Assembly: GCA_963576785.1 (NCBI GenBank)
Contig: OY756150.1
Span: forward strand, 434,001-498,000
Origin: Chlorophyllum brunneum
Lineage: Eukaryota > Basidiomycota > Agaricomycetes > Agaricales > Agaricaceae
Length of the DNA stretch: 64,000 bases
Direction of reading: 5' to 3'
This document shows positions 1 to 12,924 of the stretch, one piece after another (within the stretch, counting starts at the first letter, position 1; each line of letters begins with the position of its first letter). The notes below the pieces were generated by a model. The model did no database searches. It was not told the DNA's origin and was given only the letters and a program-made list of their open reading frames with translations. A program made the translations under genes and the position numbers.

Positions 1-269
1 TTGTACTGAGGCGAGAAGATAGCTTGCCAGGGCTGCGCCTCTGATGCATCATCGTTTCCCTCCGGAGAGGTCTTCCTACTTGAACTCGAGGAGTTGTTTG
101 ACCTCTCCTGATCCTCGTCGCCTGGTGATCCGTCCTCCGTTGGCGCTTGCTGCTTGCCCTTCCCCTTGTCAGATTCAGGAGAAGGGGAGGATCCTGCGGA
201 TTCTTCTTCCCTTTCGTTGTGGGTGTCATCAACCTCGCGGGTTGTACGCCCCTGCACTTCAGTCACCAT
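1..269 (-). CDS. N-terminal part of an acidic, Ser-rich protein, possibly WW-domain protein (truncated by window edge)
   Basis: The complement of the first 269 bases is one open frame of about 89 codons that runs off the left edge. After the ATG (complement of 267-269) it encodes a hydrophilic, low-complexity stretch rich in Glu, Asp, Ser, Pro and Lys, including a run of serines. It ends at the edge in the residues AQPWQAIFSPQY. That ending resembles the first strand of WW domains in basidiomycete proteins (an aromatic-rich block followed by a Tyr-Tyr-Phe segment and Thr-Trp-Thr), but the deciding part lies outside the window. An in-frame ATG further upstream (complement of 321-323) would add 18 residues; the downstream start looks more protein-like. 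Codon use is GC-rich and protein-like, and the plus-strand frames across the same bases look like shadows. The WW assignment is tentative. Confidence 0.55.
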   Translation of the reverse strand, partial: MVTEVQGRTTREVDDTHNEREEESAGSSPSPESDKGKGKQQAPTEDGSPGDEDQERSNNSSSSSRKTSPEGNDDASEAQPWQAIFSPQY

Positions 270-323
270 AATGAGCGGATAGCAAAGGTATGGATGGTGG
301 TTGGTAAAAAAGGGGTTGTCCAT

Positions 324-2767
324 GTTCCCAGGAGTTTCAAACTCCGATGATGGCTTCTTCGGCTCCCGCTAGTGTTTCCTCTGCTCTGGGGTCTTGTGCA
401 CTTCGAGAACGTAGCACGATAAGGGATAATTCCAGCATTAGCGTGGGTCCTTCCCAGCTCTGGAAAAATGAATTCAGGAGTGTCGTAAACCCATGGACCG
501 TCGTGCATATATCGGGTACCAACCCAGTATCGTCGGGTTATGGGCTATCTAGGGAAAGCTTGAGGTGGACGGGACAAATGAATCCCGCAACCCCACCGCT
601 CTGGTCTGGGTCCCCTTATGACTGCAGTCCCTTAAAGCAGCAAAAGGCGACACTCTCTATAGCGGTCATTGCCTTTGTCGCTTCGGTCTTGAGTCATTGA
701 ATTGGATGCTGGGGTGCAACCATCCCAGCTGGAGCAAGATGGATCCGGATTGGCTGCAGAGTGTTGTATAATCGTCATTGGGAAAAGTTCATATGATTAT
801 TCTGAGAACTTAAACACACACAACCCATCGAGCAAATCCCAACCAAATCAATTTTTTTGCTGACCCTCGATTCCCGTGACAATATCCCTGTAACTTGCCT
901 GTAACACAGTAAAAGTACTGGTAGGTCAGATACGTCTATTAAACCCGGATAAACTGGCCCACCAGGAGGACCGTGAGTACACCAGTCCCGAGTTAATATC
1001 AACAAATTGGCTCCACTAACTTAGTGCCTCATAACATTGGCGGTATCCCCTCGAGAGACATTGAAGTGAATGCGGGAATCAGTCGCTTATCTACCCCATC
1101 AGTCTATCCACATGGGCGGGATAGTACCGGGTGTATGTATCAGGGAAACTGAATCCCAAGGGTGGACTGAATGTATCTTACAATGTCGTTGGAAAAGGTC
1201 TGTCGGATAGCCCAATGAGGATTATTTGTGCGTCATCGGATTCTAGTGAACTTCTTGGGTCCATAGATAGGGAACGCCACATGAAGATGACGGGACCGGG
1301 GAGAGATTTCTGGGAAATGGAGTGCGATACAGTCAGCCCCTGCGCATAACCAACGCAACTATGCTCTATGGCAGGCATTGTCGTATGAAGGTGGAGGACC
1401 ATACAGGGGGTCAGTGTATCTTGTTAAAATCCACAGTAATGAACTGCTCTGACTGGACGACGTGAGGTAGCTGCTTAACATTGTTCAGAAGAGCTGATAT
1501 GGTTGAGCGATCGGGGTTATCAACTCAAAGTTGTGTCGAAATGACTATGGGGGCATAGGGTCAACGGTAATAGCACCAAAAACTATTTTTGGTCAGGTGT
1601 TCTGCGACGTTTTCGAGCTGATGACTTTGCGCTGCAGACAGGGAAGTGAGTTTTTCAGTGACGGTTGATAATAGTCTAGAAGTGGACCATTGATTGGCGG
1701 GAAAAGGCCCGAGGGATTTTCGGTGGGCACGGGAACGGAAGTGTTCCATATTTCGTGGACTGTGGGGGGAGGAAATATGAGCATGCTAAAGTAAACTTCG
1801 GGCCCCGCTCTCCAGTCTCCGGCCATAATGCCACGGAAACCATGAAAGCGGAGGAAAAAGTCATCCAAACGGCCAAGATAACACTCTTCGCCACATTCAC
1901 GAACGCAAGCGGTGACGCGCAGGTTCCCCTTAGCCAAAGGAACAGATTTCCCAGCGAACGGCCAGACGAGGCGATTATGAGAGGCCGATAATGGCCCTCA
2001 CTGTAGGTGTCACGATTTAAACAAGTCAAATACTGCTGCACATCCGAGAACAAAGCTTGAGCCTTTCGTAGCATGCGTAAAACGAATGCAGCTAGGTATT
2101 GAGCTCCCAAACGAAGTATTCTCACCCGAGAACTCGAATAACCATGTACTTCGGGTTGAAAGGGAGGACAAACCATCGACTACATGTCGGAAAAGATGGG
2201 ATCGCGAACCAACAGGAAACTGAAGTGAATGAGGACTGAGGGAAATAGAGAAACCCTTGGACGTAAAGTTTTCCTTTCCATCCAGGATCGTGGAGGTGTT
2301 TGGATTGCCCTGTATGCGAATTGACTGGGCCACAGGCCATGAAGGGGTTGTGTTTTGCCGCGTGGGGGTACAGTAAATAGAACACCATTCGGCGACGGCC
2401 GGCTTCATCCACCGCTGTGTCGCTGGACCGATGGAGACTAAAGTAGCCAAAAACCCTATCGCATGGCCAGGACAACCGTGGTTAGTGGGGGTAGAGAGTG
2501 AGAACCAATGATGGTTTCTAGATGATCCTGTGATGGCGAAGCCATCGTGGGAGACCCTCAGGCGCCCGTTGCCCAGAATATCACCTTGTCTTCATTCTTG
2601 AGCTCGCACTCCGAATAGACCAGGAAAACGGAGGCACACACAACCTCAGCCTCGCATATTATGTCTTGAACCCCGTCGATCCTTCTCTCGTTGTCCTCAA
2701 GTCGATGCCTATCTCACTGTTCGTTCCCAGCCCAACTTAGCAATAACACCCATGTGAAATCGTAAAC
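324..2767. other. Gene-poor 5' flank of amidase array with remnants of a minus-strand gene
   Basis: I see no intact gene. Overlapping minus-strand open frames cover about 1600-2475 but shift frame and show no recognisable domain. The stretch near 2370-2430 resembles 8247-8330, both reading best on the minus strand, and the block near 1690-1790 shares short matches with 12540-12620. These therefore look like eroded copies of a neighbour that was duplicated together with the amidases. The last 130 bases are the amidase-type promoter region also found before the other copies. Confidence 0.5.
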
Positions 2768-2867
2768 TAATGTGTGGATGGTAGTCACATGCGTCTGTCA
2801 AGGAGGCCAGGAAGAGGAGATAACAAATGCCAAGCTCTCACCCACGTCTCACTCTCTAGATCCCACC

Positions 2868-5141
2868 ATGACGTCCACCGACTGGCAAAGCCGCGCTCAA
2901 GCTAAGAAACGCCAACAGCTGGAATCCATCCCAAAGGCATGGATCCTCACAAACTTGCCTGATAACAATCAGCTCGATGTCTCAGAATTCCCAAGGACCT
3001 GCGGATTACTTTCTGCTCGAGAGCTCGAGATCACCGAATCGCATGTCGGTATCATATTACCCAACCTGGCAAACGGGACCTGGTCAGCAGTAGAAGTGAC
3101 TACAGCGTTCTCGAAGCGGGCGATTGTCGCTCACCAGTTGGTCCGCCCTATCCCCTTGTTGTTGGGAACGCCACTGAGAATCAGAATAGGTCAATTGTCT
3201 CACTGAGATCTTCATTGAGAGAGCCCTTTCTCGCGCCGTAGAGCTCGATGATCATTTCAAGCGGACAGGGAAGGTCATCGGACCTTTGCACGGTAGCACA
3301 ACGGTATCCTTCCACCTCACCCCCTGTTGATCCCCGCCTGCGATAGGTCTTCCAGTTTCACTCAAGGATCAGATATGTATCCAAGGGATCGAAGCAACTA
3401 TTGGTAAAATTGGTCCCCATGATCGTGTGTCGTTTAAGGCTAAAATATTACCCTAGGCTACGTCGCATGGATTGGGAAGCCCGTGGCCAAGAATGCCGTC
3501 CTTACAGACATTCTCGAATCCCTGGGTGCTGTTTTATACGTCAAAACCAATATTCCCCAGACTCTCATGGTATGATCTTTTACCTCATTGAGGTAAGGCT
3601 TGCTGAAGGATTTATAGTGGCCTGAGACCTACAACCACATTTTCGGAAGGACACTTAACCCGTTCAATCGTTCTCTGACCTCTGGTGGTTCTTCCGGTGG
3701 TGAAGGTGCTTTGGTTGGTACGTCACACGTTGAGGGTTTCTTTGTCTGGCAATCTGAATAATCGACAAAGCTTTGAAGGGAAGTCCGCTTGGTAGGTGGT
3801 CACTATCCGATTTAAACAGACTATTCACACCAATTTGCAGGAGTGGGCTCGGACATTGGCGGGTGAATATCATCTATCAGCGAAATACATCTTGTTTAAT
3901 TGGGCTGATGGTTTCGTAGGTCCATCCGCATTCCATCTGGTTTCAACGGTCTCTATTGCCTTCGTCCTTCGTTCCACAGAACTCCTTACGCAGGATGCGT
4001 AAACACACTTGAGGGTCAAATTTCAGTATTATCGGTGCTGGGACCCTTGACGAATTCGTTGGAGGGCGTGAAAACGTTCATGAAGAGTGTTCTCTCCCAA
4101 GAACCCTGGCAGTACGATCCCTTGGTAATCCGCAAGAAATGGAACGAGGACGAATACCGCCTGGTGGACCACAATGGAGGTAAACAATTGTGCTTCGGAA
4201 TACTGTGGGATGATGGGGTTGTCAGGCCTCATCCTCCCGTGTGGAGGGGATTAAAAACCACCAAGGAGGCTCTGCTTCGTGCTGGGCATAAAGGTATTCC
4301 CTCCGCTCCCCATTATTTTCCTGGAAACTGAGGTAATTGTGTTAGTGATCGACTGGACGCCCATTCGCCACCCAGAAATTTATGATGTTGCGGTGCGTGT
4401 CAATTTTTTGGACGTCTCTCTTCCAAATTCAACAAATCCGTTGGCTGCAGAACAAATTATGGGGTGCCGTAGGAAGGCAAGACTATGAGGCCATCACCTC
4501 TCTCTCCGGTGAGCCCATAATCGGTACCATGACTGCTGAGGTCGAGAACCTCGACGCATCACCGGAAATGGCCGTACATCGTCCACCACCTCTCAACCTC
4601 ACAGCATACCAATACTGGCAGGTCAACGTCAAGCAACGTGAGCTGAGGCAGGCCTACTTGGACTATTGGCGCGAGACCGCAAGCGTGACTGGTACTGGAC
4701 GGCCTGTGGATGCAATCATTGCACCTATGGCACCGTATGTCGCCCCACCCCACGGAAACATGAGGTGCGCCCATTACAGAGTGGTCTAATGCAGCGTTAA
4801 TGGGAGTCCGGCTAGGAATGCTACGTACACTACGGTTTGGAATATTGTTAATTACCCGGCTTGTATTATTCCGGTGTCGAGAATCGACCCGGTTTTGGAT
4901 GTCAAGCAAAACCGTGATTCATTTTATGGCGACGCCGACCGAAAGAACTGGGAATTTTGTGAGCACTACCTACGTCCCAATAGCACGTCCACTTGACGGG
5001 TTGATCCTAGATGATCCTGAGATGTTCAAGAATGCTCCCATTTCCATTCAAGTTGTCGGACGTACCCTCGAGGAAGAAGCACTGGTTGGCATATCCGAGA
5101 TTGTTGACCAGACTATCAAGGCGTACAAGGCAAAGCCATGA
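2868..5141 (+). CDS. Amidase (amidase-signature family), copy 1 of 4
   Basis: Predicted amidase hydrolysing a carboxamide to acid and ammonia. Twelve exons with short introns can be joined in one frame from ATG 2868 to TGA 5139-5141. The amidase-signature elements are visible: the lysine of the Ser-Ser-Lys triad in VSLKDQ (exon 3), a GGSSGGEGAL block carrying the cis-serine (exon 5), and GSDIGGS with the nucleophilic serine, split over exons 7 and 8. The C-terminal third carries the GTGRPVDAIIAPMAP segment typical of fungal acetamidase-like enzymes. There is no signal peptide, so it is probably cytosolic. Peculiar to this copy are Cys for Gly in the block after the nucleophile (GLYCLRPS) and several conservative changes near the C-terminus. 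The intron near 4292-4343 only works with the acceptor TTAG just before TGATCGACTGG, which gives VIDWTP. The substrate cannot be told from sequence. Confidence 0.85.
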
Positions 5142-5464
5142 TTTAGCGTTCAGATATCTATTGGGTAGAAAACATTGTTCGGCAATATATATTATCGGAA
5201 TGATAAATCTCAGAAGAAGTGTCTATAAGTTTAATATCACGCACGGATTGACTCGGCCAAGAACATGCTTGATAACCCTTGTTTCAATCTCACCCTGTCT
5301 TCATCAACAACCTGATGCATATCTCATTGCCGTTCCCAGCGGCAACTTAACAAGCAGCAGCCCCATGTGCAAAGCGTGGAAGGTAGTCACATGTATCTAT
5401 CCAGGAGACCAAGAAAGAGGGAAAGCGGCAAGGCTGTCACCTGCACCTTGCCTTCCACGCCGAC
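5142..5464. promoter_or_regulatory. Intergenic promoter region of amidase copy 2
   Basis: About 320 bases between the stop of copy 1 and the start of copy 2. It holds the 3' flank of copy 1 and then sequence matching the 5' flanks of copies 1 and 3 (the CATCAACAACCTGATGC region and the GGTAGTCACATG motif near 5380). No clear TATA box is seen. Confidence 0.4.
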
Positions 5465-7730
5465 ATGGCATCCATCGACTGGCAAAGCCGCGCCCGAGCC
5501 AAGAAACACCAACAGTTGGAATCCATCCCAAAGCAATGGATCCTCACAAACCTGCCTGACAAGAATCAGCTCGATGTCTCAGAATTCCCAAGGACATGCG
5601 GATTGCTCTCTGCTCGAGAGCTCGAGATCACTGAATCCCATGTCGGTATCATATTATCGAACCTGGCAAACGGGACCTGGTCAGCAGTAGAAGTGGCCAC
5701 AGCGTTCTCGAAGCGGGCGATTGTCGCTCACCAGTTGGTCCGTTCCCACACTTTAGCTACTGAGGATATTGTTGAGAATCGGAATAGGTCAACTGTCTGA
5801 CTGAGATCTTCATCGAGAGGGCTCTTTCCCGGGCTGCGGAGCTTGACGATCATTTCAAACGGACAGGGAAGGTCATCGGACCTTTGCACGGTAGCATAAT
5901 GGTATCCTTCTGACTCTTCCCCCGTTAATCCTACGATAGGTCTTCCAGTTTCACTCAAGGATCAAATATGCATTCAAGGGATCGAAGCAACTATTGGTAA
6001 AACCCATGATCGTGTGTCGTTTAAGGCTAAAATATTACCCTAGGCTACGTCGCATGGATTGGGAAGCCCGCAGCCAAGAATGCCGTCCTTACAGACATTC
6101 TCGAATCCCTGGGTGCTGTTTTATACGTCAAAACCAATATTCCCCAGACTCTCATGGTATGATCTTTTACCTCATTGAGGTAAGGCTTGCTGAAGGATTT
6201 ATAGTGGCCTGAGACCTACAACCACATTTTCGGAAGGACATTAAACCCGTTCAATCGTTCTCTGACCTCTGGTGGTTCTTCAGGAGGTGAAGGTGCTTTA
6301 ATTGGTACGTTATGCCTTCATGCTTCCTTGGTTTGTCACTGAATGATCACCAAAGCATTGAAGGGAAGTCCGCTCGGTAAATGAAGTGATCATCATCTGA
6401 TTCGTGCACACTACTCATGCAAACTTGCAGGAGTGGGCTCGGACATTGGCGGGTGAATATTGTCCATCATACGCAAGGTCCACCCCTTTGGTTGTGCTGA
6501 CGGTTTTGTAGGTCCATCCGCATTCCGTCTGGCTTCAACGGTCTCTACGGCCTTCGTCCTTCGTTCAACAGAATTCCTTACGCAGGATGCGTAGGTTCAA
6601 TTCAAGGCCAGAATTCAGTATATGGAGTCCTGGGACCCTTGACGAATTCGTTGGAGGGCGTGAAGACGTTCATGAAGAGCGTTCTTTCCAGAGAACCCTG
6701 GCAGTACGATCCCTTGGCAGTCCGCAAGAAATGGAACGAGGATGAATACCGCCTGGCGGACCACAATGGAGGTAAACAATTGTGCTTCGGTATACTGTGG
6801 GATGATGGAGTTGTTAGGCCTCATCCTCCCGTGTTGAGGGGATTAAAAACCACTAAGGATGTTTTGCTTCGTGCTGGGCATAAAGGTATCCCCTCTACTC
6901 CCCATTATTTTCTCAGAAGCTGAGCTAATCGTCCTAGTGATCGACTGGACACCCATTCGCCACCCAGAAATCTATGCTACAGCGGTACATGCTAGTTGCT
7001 TGCCTGGACACCCCCCTTAGACACTCAGCCACTTTACAGATTAAGTTTTGGAGCGCTGCAGGAAAGAAGGACTATGAATCTATCACATCTCTCTCCGGAG
7101 AGCCTTTCATCAGGACCATGACCGCCGAAGTCGAGGACCTCGGAGCACCACCAGAAGTGGCCACACATCGCCTACCACCACTCAACCTTACAGCATACCA
7201 GTACTGGCAGGTTAACGTCAAGCAGCGTGAGCTGAGGCAGGCCTACTTGGACTATTGGCGCGAGACCGCAAGCGTTACTGGTACTGGACGGCCGGTGGAT
7301 GCAATCATTGCACCCGTGGCACCGTACGTCGCCCCACCCCACGGAAACATGAGGTGCGCCCATTTCAAGTGGTCCAATGCAATGTGAATGAGAGTCTGGG
7401 CTAGGAATGCTACATACACAGCCGTTTGGAATATCGTTGATTACCCGGCTTGTGTTATTCCGGTGTCGAAAGTCGACCCGGTTTTGGATGCCAGGCAAAG
7501 CCGCGATTCGTTCCATGGCGACGCCGACAGAAAGAACTGGGAATTTTGTGAGTAATACCTACGTCGCAACAGCACCTCGGGTTGAAGGTTTGATCCCAGA
7601 TGACCCTGAGAGTTTTAAGAATGCGCCCATCGCCCTTCAAGTTGTCGGACGTACTCTCGAGGAAGAAGCACTGGTTGGGATGTCCGAGATTGTTGATCAG
7701 GCTCTCAAGGCGTACAAGGCGAAACTGTGA
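5465..7730 (+). CDS. Amidase (amidase-signature family), copy 2 of 4
   Basis: Same twelve-exon plan as the other copies, from ATG 5465 to TGA 7728-7730. The triad lysine (SLKDQ), GGSSGGEGAL and GSDIGGS motifs are all present, followed by FNGLYGLRPSFNRIPYAGC. The C-terminal exon encodes the family ending LEEEALVGMSEIVDQALKAY. Every exon joins in frame through GT-AG introns, including the short exon that carries the ALKGSPL segment. It is nearest in sequence to copy 1, whose 3' end is only 323 bases away. It looks functional. The reaction is inferred from family knowledge and the substrate is unknown. Confidence 0.87.
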
Positions 7731-8729
7731 TTTAGTACTCAAGTATCTGTTGGGTAAAAACACAGTTCTGTGGAATACAATAAATGGATGACTTTCAGGT
7801 TTTATGCCATGCCCAGATCGATTTGGCCGATGTTCGCAGCATGTTGCAATTTTGTATCATACTCATTGGGACCGATGAGATACGGCATTCGAATATGTAT
7901 CTCAGGTGAAATTCTTCACCTTCATCAAAGGACGGGGCATCCAGAATCGAAGGGGGTTTTGAGACAGGCGACCGAAGATTGTCGCAAGTGTTCGAGAGAA
8001 AATAGACTGGTTGGAGCGTGTGACCCATTCAATCATTGGGTATTCGGACGGCGCTGCATGGATGGCATGTACTGCATCATCCGAAGAGCGCGCTCGGCGA
8101 TGGATGGAAGCTCCATCTCCGCTTGATGGAGCAAGGGATGAAGTTTCGTCCGATGTTGGAGCACTGGCCAAGCCATGTATTATGCCGAGGCCATGGCATA
8201 CGGGTTATCCTGCATGTCCCCGATACAACATGTTATACTTCATGGGGTAGGTCAAATAGAACACCACTCGGCGACAACCGGTTTCATCTGTCGCAGTGTC
8301 CTCTGTCGAATGGGGTTGGACCGATAGGGACTGAGGTAGACGAGGACATGCATATCCTATGGTCCGTTCACGGTTCTAGAAAGGCTGTACATTGTGATAC
8401 ACACCATGTGATAGGTGGTGATCCCCCATCAGGCACATATCACTCTTAAGCCTACACCCCGATAGGTGAGCGAAAAGAACGCGTTGTAATAATCCTTTAA
8501 CCTTTTATTTTATGTCTTGTGTGTTGTGGATCTTAATCCCGTCTTCATAAACAGTTTGATACCTATCTCACCACCAGACCCCAGCCCCGACTTGCCAGGA
8601 AATAACTCCATCCGCAATCGTAAACTAAAGTGTGGATAATAGTCACATGTATCCCTCCAGGGGATGGGGAAAGACAGGGGAAAACGCTAACACTCACCTG
8701 CATCGCGACCCCACCCTCTCCATCCCACC
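7731..8729. other. Spacer between amidase copies 2 and 3 with gene remnants
   Basis: No complete gene. A minus-strand open frame at 7902-8171 is Ser- and charge-rich and could be a decayed exon. The stretch at 8247-8330 resembles 2370-2430 upstream of copy 1, so this spacer carries the same duplicated neighbour. The last 200 bases match the 5' flank of copy 1, with AATCGTAAACTAA followed by GTGTGGAT, and act as the likely promoter of copy 3. Confidence 0.45.
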
Positions 8730-10992
8730 ATGGCGTCTACCAACTGGCAAAACCGCGCTCAAGCTAAGAAACACCAACAGCTGGAATCCATCCCAAAGCA
8801 ATGGATCCTCACAAATCTTCCTGACGAGAATCAGCTCGATGTCTCAGAATTCCCAAGGACATGCGGATTGCTCTCTGCTCGAGAGCTCGAGATCACTGAA
8901 TCCCATGTCGGTATCATATTATCCAACCTGGCGAACGGGACTTGGTCAGCAGTAGAAGTGACCACAGCGTTCTCAAAGCGGGCGATTGTCGCTCACCAGT
9001 TGGTCCGTTCCCTTTCTCCAGTTACTAAGGATTTTGTTGAGAGCCGGAACAGGTCAATTGCCTCACTGAGGTCTTCATTGAGAGGGCTCTTGCTCGAGCC
9101 ACAGAGATTGATGACCATTTCAAGCGAACAGGAAGAGTCATTGGGCCTCTGCATGGTAATATAACGACATCCTTTCCCCTCATCTTCCACTGACCGTCTT
9201 TCGGAATAGGTCTTCCAATTTCACTCAAAGACCAAATATGCATCCAAGGCATCGAAGCGACAATGGGTAACCTTGGTACCCACAGCTGTGTGTCGTTCTC
9301 GCTGAAATGTCCACCCCAGGTTATGTCGCGTGGATTGGGAAACCCTCAGTCAAAAACGCCGTCCTTACAGACATTCTTGAATCCTTGGGTGCTGTCCTAT
9401 ATGTCAAGACGAATGTTCCCCAGACTCTCATGGTAAACCCACGTACCTGAGTGGAGTATAGCTTGCTGAAGCATTTGTAGTGGGGTGAGACCTACAACCA
9501 TATCTTCGGAAGGACAGTGAACCCATTCAATCGTTCTCTCACCCCTGGTGGTTCTTCAGGAGGTGAGGGTGCTTTAATCGGTACGTAGTGCATTAACGGA
9601 CCATTGGCTTGTCATTCTGAATCATGACTAAAGCGTTGAAGGGAAGTCCGCTTGGTAAGTAGTTGCTATCCCGTTTATACGGACAACTCACGCCACTTTA
9701 CAGGAGTGGGTTCAGATATTGGCGGGTAAATATCACACGCAAGATCCTCCCCCTCTGGTTGCGCTGACGGGTTTGTAGGTCCATCCGCATTCCCGCTGGC
9801 TTCAACGGTCTCTACGGCCTTCGTCCTTCCTTCAACAGAATTCCTTACGCAGGATGCGTAAATTCACTTGAGGGCCAAATTTCAGTATATTCAGTCCTGG
9901 GACCATTGACGCCCTCGTTGGAGGGCGTGAAGACGTTCATGAAGAGCGTTCTCTCCCAAGAACCGTGGCAGTATGATCCCTTGGCAATCCGCAAGAAATG
10001 GAACGAGGATGAATACCGCCTGACTGGTCATAATGGGGGTAAACAATTGTGCTTCGGTATACTGTGGGATGATGGGGTTGTTAGGCCTCATCCTCCCGTG
10101 TTGAGGGGATTGGAAATCACCAAGGAGGCGTTGCTTCGTACTGGGCATAAAGGTATTTGCCCCACTTCCCATCATTCCCCAGAAACTCAGGTAATCGTGC
10201 TAGTGATCGACTGGACGCCCGTTCATCACCCAGAAATCAATGATGTCGTGGTATGTGCCAACTGCTTCTCTGGATATCCTTCCCCGAAACTCAACAAACC
10301 CGCTGGGGGCAGGGTAAAATCTGGGGCGCTGTGGGAAAGCGAGACTACGAATCTATCACCTCCCTCTCTGGCGAGCCTATCATCGGTACCATGAATATTG
10401 ACACTGAGGCACCACCGGAAGTGGCCATGCATCGCCCTCCGCTTTCAGAACTCACTGCATACGAATATTGGCAGCTTAACATCAAGCAGCGTGAACTGAG
10501 GCAGGCTTACTTGGATTATTGGCGCTCGACCGCAAGCGTGACAGGTACTGGACGGCCTGTGGATGCAATCATTGCACCTCTGGCCCCATATGTTGCTCCA
10601 CCCCATGGAAACATGAGGTGCGCCTATTTCTGAATAATCCAATCGGTTACTAAGACTCCGAGCTAGGAGCGCTCCCTACACGATCGTTTGGAATACCGTT
10701 GATTACCCGGCTTGCATCATTCCGGTGTCGACAGTCGACCCTGTTTTGGATGCCAAACAGAGCCGCATCTCGTTCCATGGTGACACCGACCGAGAGAACT
10801 GGGAATTCTGTGAGCATCACCTAAGTCCCAATAGCACGTCCGGCTGATGCGTTGGTCCTAGATGATCCTGAAATTTTTAAGAATGCTCCCATCGCCATTC
10901 AGGTCGTCGGACGTACCCTCGAGGAAGAAGCACTGGTTGGGATGTCCGAGATTGTGGACCGGGCGCTCAAGGTGTGCAGGGCAAAGCTGTGA
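8730..10992 (+). CDS. Amidase (amidase-signature family), copy 3 of 4
   Basis: ATG 8730 to TGA 10990-10992 with twelve exons in one frame. The triad lysine (ISLKDQ), the GGSSGGEGALI block and GSDIGGSIRIPAGFNG are intact; Ala replaces Ser after the nucleophile block, which is a common variant in the family. The intron before VIDWTP ends at CTAG, and without splicing this copy would still read through in frame, unlike copies 1, 2 and 4. The exon beginning GKIWGAVGKRDYES and the C-terminal LEEEALVGMSEIVDRALK segment are conserved. It is closest to copy 4. Probably an active cytosolic amidase. Confidence 0.86.
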
Positions 10993-12924
10993 TTCAGTAT
11001 TTAATATCTATCTGGTCAAACGGAAAACATCGTTCAATGAAATGTAATTTGTACCTTTTCTAGCTGATAGCTACCGCCCTTTGTTCTACCAGTTGTGGTC
11101 CATTTCTCGACAGACAGGACAAAGTTGAGCTCCTTGACCCGGGGAATGATTGAATTATGGGGTAGTTTTGGAGGTATTTTTCCTGCAACATCACGACATA
11201 GTAGGCATTGGATGACGACAGTCAAGAGTGATGATCACCTTGGAGGCGTCATCAAGTCCATTTCGCAGGGAAAAAGAGCGTAGCAAGTATTTGGATCCGA
11301 ACTAACCGAGACTTGCATGTGCAGACTTGCCTGTCTCAGCAGAGCCGACCAACCACACGGTATGACATGGCCTGCGGAACATGGTTGCATACATGGGCGT
11401 ATTCCGGGAGGGCATTGAGAAATGAGAATGGTTGGATCCCGTGTCCCAATGGTATGGGTGGCAAGCTCTTTCAAAATCGTTTTTGTGAATCAACAGGGAA
11501 TTTGCGAAGCTGACTACGTCAAATTGAACTTACGGTCGTCAATCGTGTGGTCACCTCCTCATTCTCTTCCTCCTCAGAGAGACGGTCTGCATTCGTTGCA
11601 TAGGCTCTAGTAAATTATACATGCCCCGCTTGTTAATCAGTTCCAAAAGAACGGCCGAAAAGGGAAACACTATTAGGTGAATGCTTGAAGGAAGGCTACA
11701 TTAGCTTGTTCGTTGAGGCCTGAGGGCTGTTCGTCAAAAAGTTGGAGGGAGGTTACGTCGCAGCCAGAATGTTATGTGAGGAGGGACTGGAATCCTGGGA
11801 GCATTCATCAACATTACCCATACCGCGAGGTGATTAGATATTTCGATTATATCATTACGACGACCGGGTGTTGTGAGATGCAGCTATGAAGACCAAGGGC
11901 CATCCAACGGACAACAGCCTACTCATTATCCACACGAAGCTAGGTCTCCGACATCTATTCAGAAGGCGCACAGGAAAAGAGCGATGCTGATGGTCGAGAG
12001 TGGATCGATGTGTGCTACCGTATACCTTTATGTAAATCTGTCATGTGACGGTTACCGGCTATCAGGAAGTGGGTCCTTTACCGGGCTCGCTGACAAGAAC
12101 TATCGCAGAACAAAACAATAAGAATAAATGCTAGTGCCCATCGGACGCTTTCGATATGGTAGGCGCAAGCAGGCCAATTAGCGCCCCATGCAGGATGTCA
12201 CCCCGTTTGCAAAATTTCCAATTCCTCAGGTGGAGGAGCAAGAGGATATTCAACGACCATGTCGAGCCTACAACTCTCGCAGATGAGAGGGCAATTGCAC
12301 TGTAAGGGTTGAGGTCGGTCCAGAAGGTGGGCTTGGGGATGAAGTGTGTGGAGGAATAGGTCAAGTATGCTGACTAGTGGTCCATATGAAGCGTGCTTCG
12401 TCATGGTACTAGGAACAATAGGAGATCACTCTCGCTGAAGAGGAATCAAAAGTTGACCACAAAGCCGGGGCACCGAGGAGGAAACAAACGTTGATCACAA
12501 AGTTGGTTCTCCAGCGGCCATGGGCTAATGTCAACGAAAGATCCGAAAGGGTCTGGGGTTTTTCGGTGGGCATGAGAATAGGCAAGCTCCAGGATACTTC
12601 CCATATTAAATGCTCATGTTTCCAGCCGGCCGGAGGACCCTTCATACATCAGACCCTCATAGGGCACTCCCGGCCTTGGGCCGTGTTGCCGGTAACGCCG
12701 CCGTACCTTGTTCGCTTCCGAAGCCATCGTCCCAATAACCATGCACATTTATATCTTGAGCGTTATCGATCCTTCTCCCGTCTTCAGCTCGTTACTCGTT
12801 CCGAGCCCGCCTTAACCGGCAGTAAGTCCATCATGGCCGGTGGGTCACATGTACCTGTTCAGAATACCGGGGAAAGGAGAAAACTATAACAGAGCCCAAG
12901 GTTTTGCCTCACCCCAACTTCACC
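10993..12924. other. Long spacer between amidase copies 3 and 4
   Basis: About 1.9 kb without a gene I can support. Short open frames occur on both strands but none shows domain content or splice-linked continuity. Bases 12400-12700 share short similarity with 1690-1800 (the TTTTTCGGTGGGCA motif and its surroundings). The last 140 bases before ATG 12925 resemble the promoters of the other amidase copies. Confidence 0.45.

Noticed and set aside
1676..2176. 166-codon minus-strand open frame
   Set aside because: It overlaps other minus-strand frames of equal length, has no domain pattern, and the related block near 12.5 kb does not preserve the frame.
4292..4343. Apparent loss of a splice acceptor in amidase copy 1 (TGG where other copies have CAG)
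   Set aside because: Those CAG sites give 30-31-base introns. The better acceptor is the TTAG/CTAG just before TGATCGACTGG in all four copies, giving a 51-53-base intron and the family motif VIDWTP, so copy 1 is not broken here.
9906..10394. 162-codon frame running through two amidase introns
   Set aside because: It is amidase exon 8 reading through a 3n intron; the continuation after VIDWTP runs into the next intron and out of family sequence.
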